The notes under the pieces are model-generated. The model was given only the letters and a program-made list of their open reading frames with translations, was not told where the DNA came from and ran no database searches. Positions 14,235 to 15,787 of a DNA stretch of 15,787 nucleotides are shown here, in pieces (position 1 is the first letter of the stretch; the number at the start of each line of letters is the position of its first letter). Source of the stretch: CBDVBD01 sp965372135 (GTDB taxonomy: Bacteria; Electryoneota; RPQS01; CBDVBD01); NCBI GenBank assembly GCA_965372135.1, contig CBDVBD010000072.1:1-15787 (forward strand), read 5' to 3'. A program made the translations under genes and the position numbers.

Positions 14235-14717
14235 ATGGAACTGCAAAACATCCCACTGGAAATCCCGGCAGACAGCAACATCATTTTCGGTCAGTCGCAC
14301 TTTATCAAAACAGTGGAAGACCTGGCGGAAGCCATGATAACCGCAGCGCCGGGGATAAAATTCGGGTTGGCATTCTGCGAAGCCAGCCAGGATCGTTTGA
14401 TCCGCCATGACGGCAACGATGAAGAATTACGACAAGCCGCCATCCGCAATGCACAGGCTGTAGCTGCCGGGCACACCTTTATCATCGTAATGCGGAATGC
14501 TTTCCCCGTCAACGTGATGCATGCGGTCAAAGCCTGCCAGGAAGTATGCACCATATTCTGTGCCACCGCCAACCCGGTGGAAGCTGTGGTAGCGGAGACC
14601 ACTGCCGGACGTGGAGTACTGGGAGTAATCGACGGCGAAACACCATTGGGTGTGGAAAACGACGCGCAAATCGCTATCCGCAAGGACTTCTTGAGAAAAA
14701 TACAATATAAGCGGTAA
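14235..14717 (+). CDS. Adenosine-specific kinase family protein (DUF355)
   Basis: This 160-residue single-domain protein matches the Adenosine_kin/DUF355 family known from the archaeal protein PAE2307. Recognisable segments are NIIFGQSHFIKTVEDL, GIKFGLAFCEASQDRLIRH, NAQAVAAGHTFIIVMRNAFP, and VCTIFCATANPVEAVV with GRGVLGVIDG. Family members have been reported to bind or phosphorylate adenosine; the physiological role is unsettled. GAGG (14226-14229) gives a good ribosome-binding site 5 nt before the ATG. Its stop codon lies inside a stem-loop (14713-14736), and it seems to end the gene run. Confidence 0.9.
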   Translation: MELQNIPLEIPADSNIIFGQSHFIKTVEDLAEAMITAAPGIKFGLAFCEASQDRLIRHDGNDEELRQAAIRNAQAVAAGHTFIIVMRNAFPVNVMHAVKACQEVCTIFCATANPVEAVVAETTAGRGVLGVIDGETPLGVENDAQIAIRKDFLRKIQYKR

Positions 14718-14736
14718 TTCCCGGAAACGAATTACC
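14713..14736 (+). terminator. Stem-loop at the end of the DUF355 gene, candidate terminator
   Basis: GGTAATTC (14713-14720) pairs perfectly with GAATTACC (14729-14736) around CCGGAAAC, and includes the TAA stop. The following sequence has no strong T-run, so termination would be weak or Rho-assisted. It may instead protect the 3' end. Confidence 0.35.
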
Positions 14737-14805
14737 CTTGGTGTAGTTTAACCTTAAAACCTGAAATACATCAGCCCGATTTCCATAGATCGAAAGAGGT
14801 TACAG

Positions 14806-14874
14806 ATGGGTACAACAATTAACTTGCTTGTTCTCGTGCCGTCAGGTGTCAACGAATCGCGATTCCTCACCTGA
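14806..14874 (+). CDS. 22-aa leader-peptide-like ORF
   Basis: ATG 14806 has a strong ribosome-binding site (AAAGAGG, 14793-14799, 6-nt spacing) and opens 22 codons: MGTTINLLVLVPSGVNESRF then LT, ending TGA 14872-14874. The stop lies in the 3' arm of a 10-bp stem (14839-14848 with 14868-14877), so a translating ribosome would melt that stem. This geometry resembles leader peptides used in attenuation or translational coupling before the DUF6599 gene at 14903. No run of a single amino acid's codons is present. The role is inference. Confidence 0.4.
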   Translation: MGTTINLLVLVPSGVNESRFLT

Positions 14875-14877
14875 CGG
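14839..14877 (+). repeat. Long stem-loop with nested 12-bp palindrome
   Basis: CCGTCAGGTG (14839-14848) pairs perfectly with CACCTGACGG (14868-14877). The loop itself holds the perfect palindrome GAATCGCGATTC (14854-14865), so the whole can form a long two-part hairpin. It is followed by AAAAATCA rather than a T-run, so it is not a typical intrinsic terminator for rightward transcription. It lies 17 nt before the GAGG of the DUF6599 gene. Confidence 0.55.
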
Positions 14878-14902
14878 AAAAATCAATCATAATGAGGAAA
14901 CC

Positions 14903-15394
14903 ATGAAACCGAACATATCTGCACTGCTTATAACTATTATGATGATCATGTGCTGCCTGATTGCAGCCGCAGGTGAAAACCCTGTCGAAATCCTGGTAGC
15001 CGACGCCAAACTGGGGGACTATACCGTGACCGAGTACGAGATCGTCGCCACCCGGCAGGGGATGTTCGACTACATGAACGGCGGGGCGGAATTGTACTTC
15101 GACCACGGCTGGGATTTACTGGTGGCGGCGGATTTGCTGGAAGACAACGATAGAGAATTAAAGGTGGAAATCTATCGTGTCAAAACTCCCCAGAATGCCT
15201 TGGACCTGCTGGAAACCCAAGATCAATTGGGAGATACCACAGAAATAGGCGACAAATCCTACTACGGTGCCGGCATGGTGGTCTGGGCGCAGGATAACTA
15301 CTACATCAGATTATGGGCATGGGACGAATATGAAACCGTGAAGGACGATGTCATTGCCGTCGCCCGGGTAATATCGGATAAACTCAGCGAATAA
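14903..15394 (+). CDS. DUF6599-like secreted protein
   Basis: The start is ATG 14903 with GAGG (14894-14897) 5 nt upstream; a longer in-frame start at 14828 would read through the hairpin and lacks a ribosome-binding site. The 163-residue protein has a signal peptide (about 1-23, ending IAAAG) without a lipobox. It then contains FDYMNGGAELYFDHGW and LKVEIYRVKTPQNALDL, which match what I know of the DUF6599 family, and a C-terminal DVIAVARVISDKL. Family function is unknown; it should act in the periplasm. The gene precedes a TolC-family gene by 34 nt, so the two may form an operon. Confidence 0.8.
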   Translation: MKPNISALLITIMMIMCCLIAAAGENPVEILVADAKLGDYTVTEYEIVATRQGMFDYMNGGAELYFDHGWDLLVAADLLEDNDRELKVEIYRVKTPQNALDLLETQDQLGDTTEIGDKSYYGAGMVVWAQDNYYIRLWAWDEYETVKDDVIAVARVISDKLSE

Positions 15395-15428
15395 AGGACT
15401 GTAATTACAGGAGATACATACTAAAAAC

Positions 15429-15787
15429 ATGACGCTTAATTCTTTTGGACAGAACCGGAAAAAACTATCGATCCCTCTGCGGATTACATTAGCCTGGTGC
15501 GTAGGATTTCTTATAATCTCAGGGTATTCACAGGCTCAAACACCCACCAACTTGCCTCGGATTATCACCTTAGAAACCGCATGGGAATTAGCCGCACAGC
15601 ATAATAAAGACCTACAGATTGCCCGTGAGAACGTAACGGTTGCCGACGGGCAGGTACGCGAAGCCTGGTCAGCGGCGCTGCCCAGCGTATCGGCTTCCGG
15701 GCAGTATCAACGAACCCTGGAATCTCCGGTATTCTATATCTCCATGGCTGATACGACCGGCGAGGAAACCACCCAGACCTTCAAAAT
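15429..15787 (+). CDS. TolC-family outer-membrane efflux protein, 5' part
   Basis: Only the first 119 codons are in the window; the gene runs off the right edge. It begins MTLNSFGQNRKKL, then a signal peptide (hydrophobic LAWCVGFLIISG, cleavage near AQA, about residues 18-37). The mature start ITLETAWELAAQHNKDLQIA is the classic first repeat of outer-membrane efflux proteins, followed by VADGQVREAWSAALPSVSAS. TolC proteins form trimeric outer-membrane tunnels for tripartite pumps, so a membrane-fusion protein and pump may follow outside the window. AGGAG (15409-15413) lies 15 nt before the ATG, which is long, so the exact start is slightly uncertain. Confidence 0.85.
   Translation, partial: MTLNSFGQNRKKLSIPLRITLAWCVGFLIISGYSQAQTPTNLPRIITLETAWELAAQHNKDLQIARENVTVADGQVREAWSAALPSVSASGQYQRTLESPVFYISMADTTGEETTQTFK

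Overview
The window reads as chromosomal DNA of a Gram-negative bacterium. Two enzymes of KDO synthesis (KdsB, KdsA) and the start of a TolC-type outer-membrane protein indicate an LPS outer membrane. All credible genes are on the + strand, tightly packed, often overlapping by 1-11 nt, and with frequent GTG/TTG starts. The mix of a DUF5683 protein, a DUF6599-like protein, a folB-folK-deoxynucleoside kinase run and an MdlA/MdlB-type exporter suggests an uncultured FCB-group or neighbouring lineage. That placement is inference from gene content, not a phylogeny.

Layout. Positions 1-666 hold no convincing protein gene. They contain a near-consensus sigma-54 promoter (163-179), a perfect 16-bp palindrome about 160 bp upstream of the predicted transcription start (20-35), and seven consecutive stem-loops (226-468) on the predicted transcript. 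This transcript leads into a two-gene heterodimeric ABC exporter (667-2409 and 2409-4268). The first exporter gene has no ATG, GTG or TTG where homology and the ribosome-binding site place its start; an ACG occupies that position. The gap 4269-4512 carries a sigma-70-like promoter and a possible 41-aa ORF that abuts kdsB.

From 4513 a long co-directional run follows: kdsB, pyrG, kdsA, a histone-deacetylase-family amidohydrolase, folB, folK, a deoxynucleoside kinase, a small membrane protein, ridA, a DUF5683 membrane protein, an HD-domain hydrolase, a small exported protein broken by a 1-nt frameshift, a PHP-domain protein, a SagB-type nitroreductase and an adenosine-specific-kinase (DUF355) protein. 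KdsA makes KDO-8-phosphate, KdsB activates KDO with CTP, and PyrG makes CTP, so the first three genes form a functional unit for LPS core synthesis. FolB and FolK catalyse adjacent steps of folate synthesis.

From about 14718 a new unit appears to begin: a hairpin at the end of the DUF355 gene, a 22-codon ORF with a strong ribosome-binding site whose stop codon lies inside a long stem-loop, then a secreted DUF6599-like protein and the 5' end of a TolC-family protein cut by the window edge.

The most interesting signals are the sigma-54 promoter with its structured leader ahead of an exporter whose start codon is non-canonical, and the leader-peptide-like arrangement before the DUF6599 gene. 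I found no CRISPR array, insertion sequence, tRNA or rRNA.
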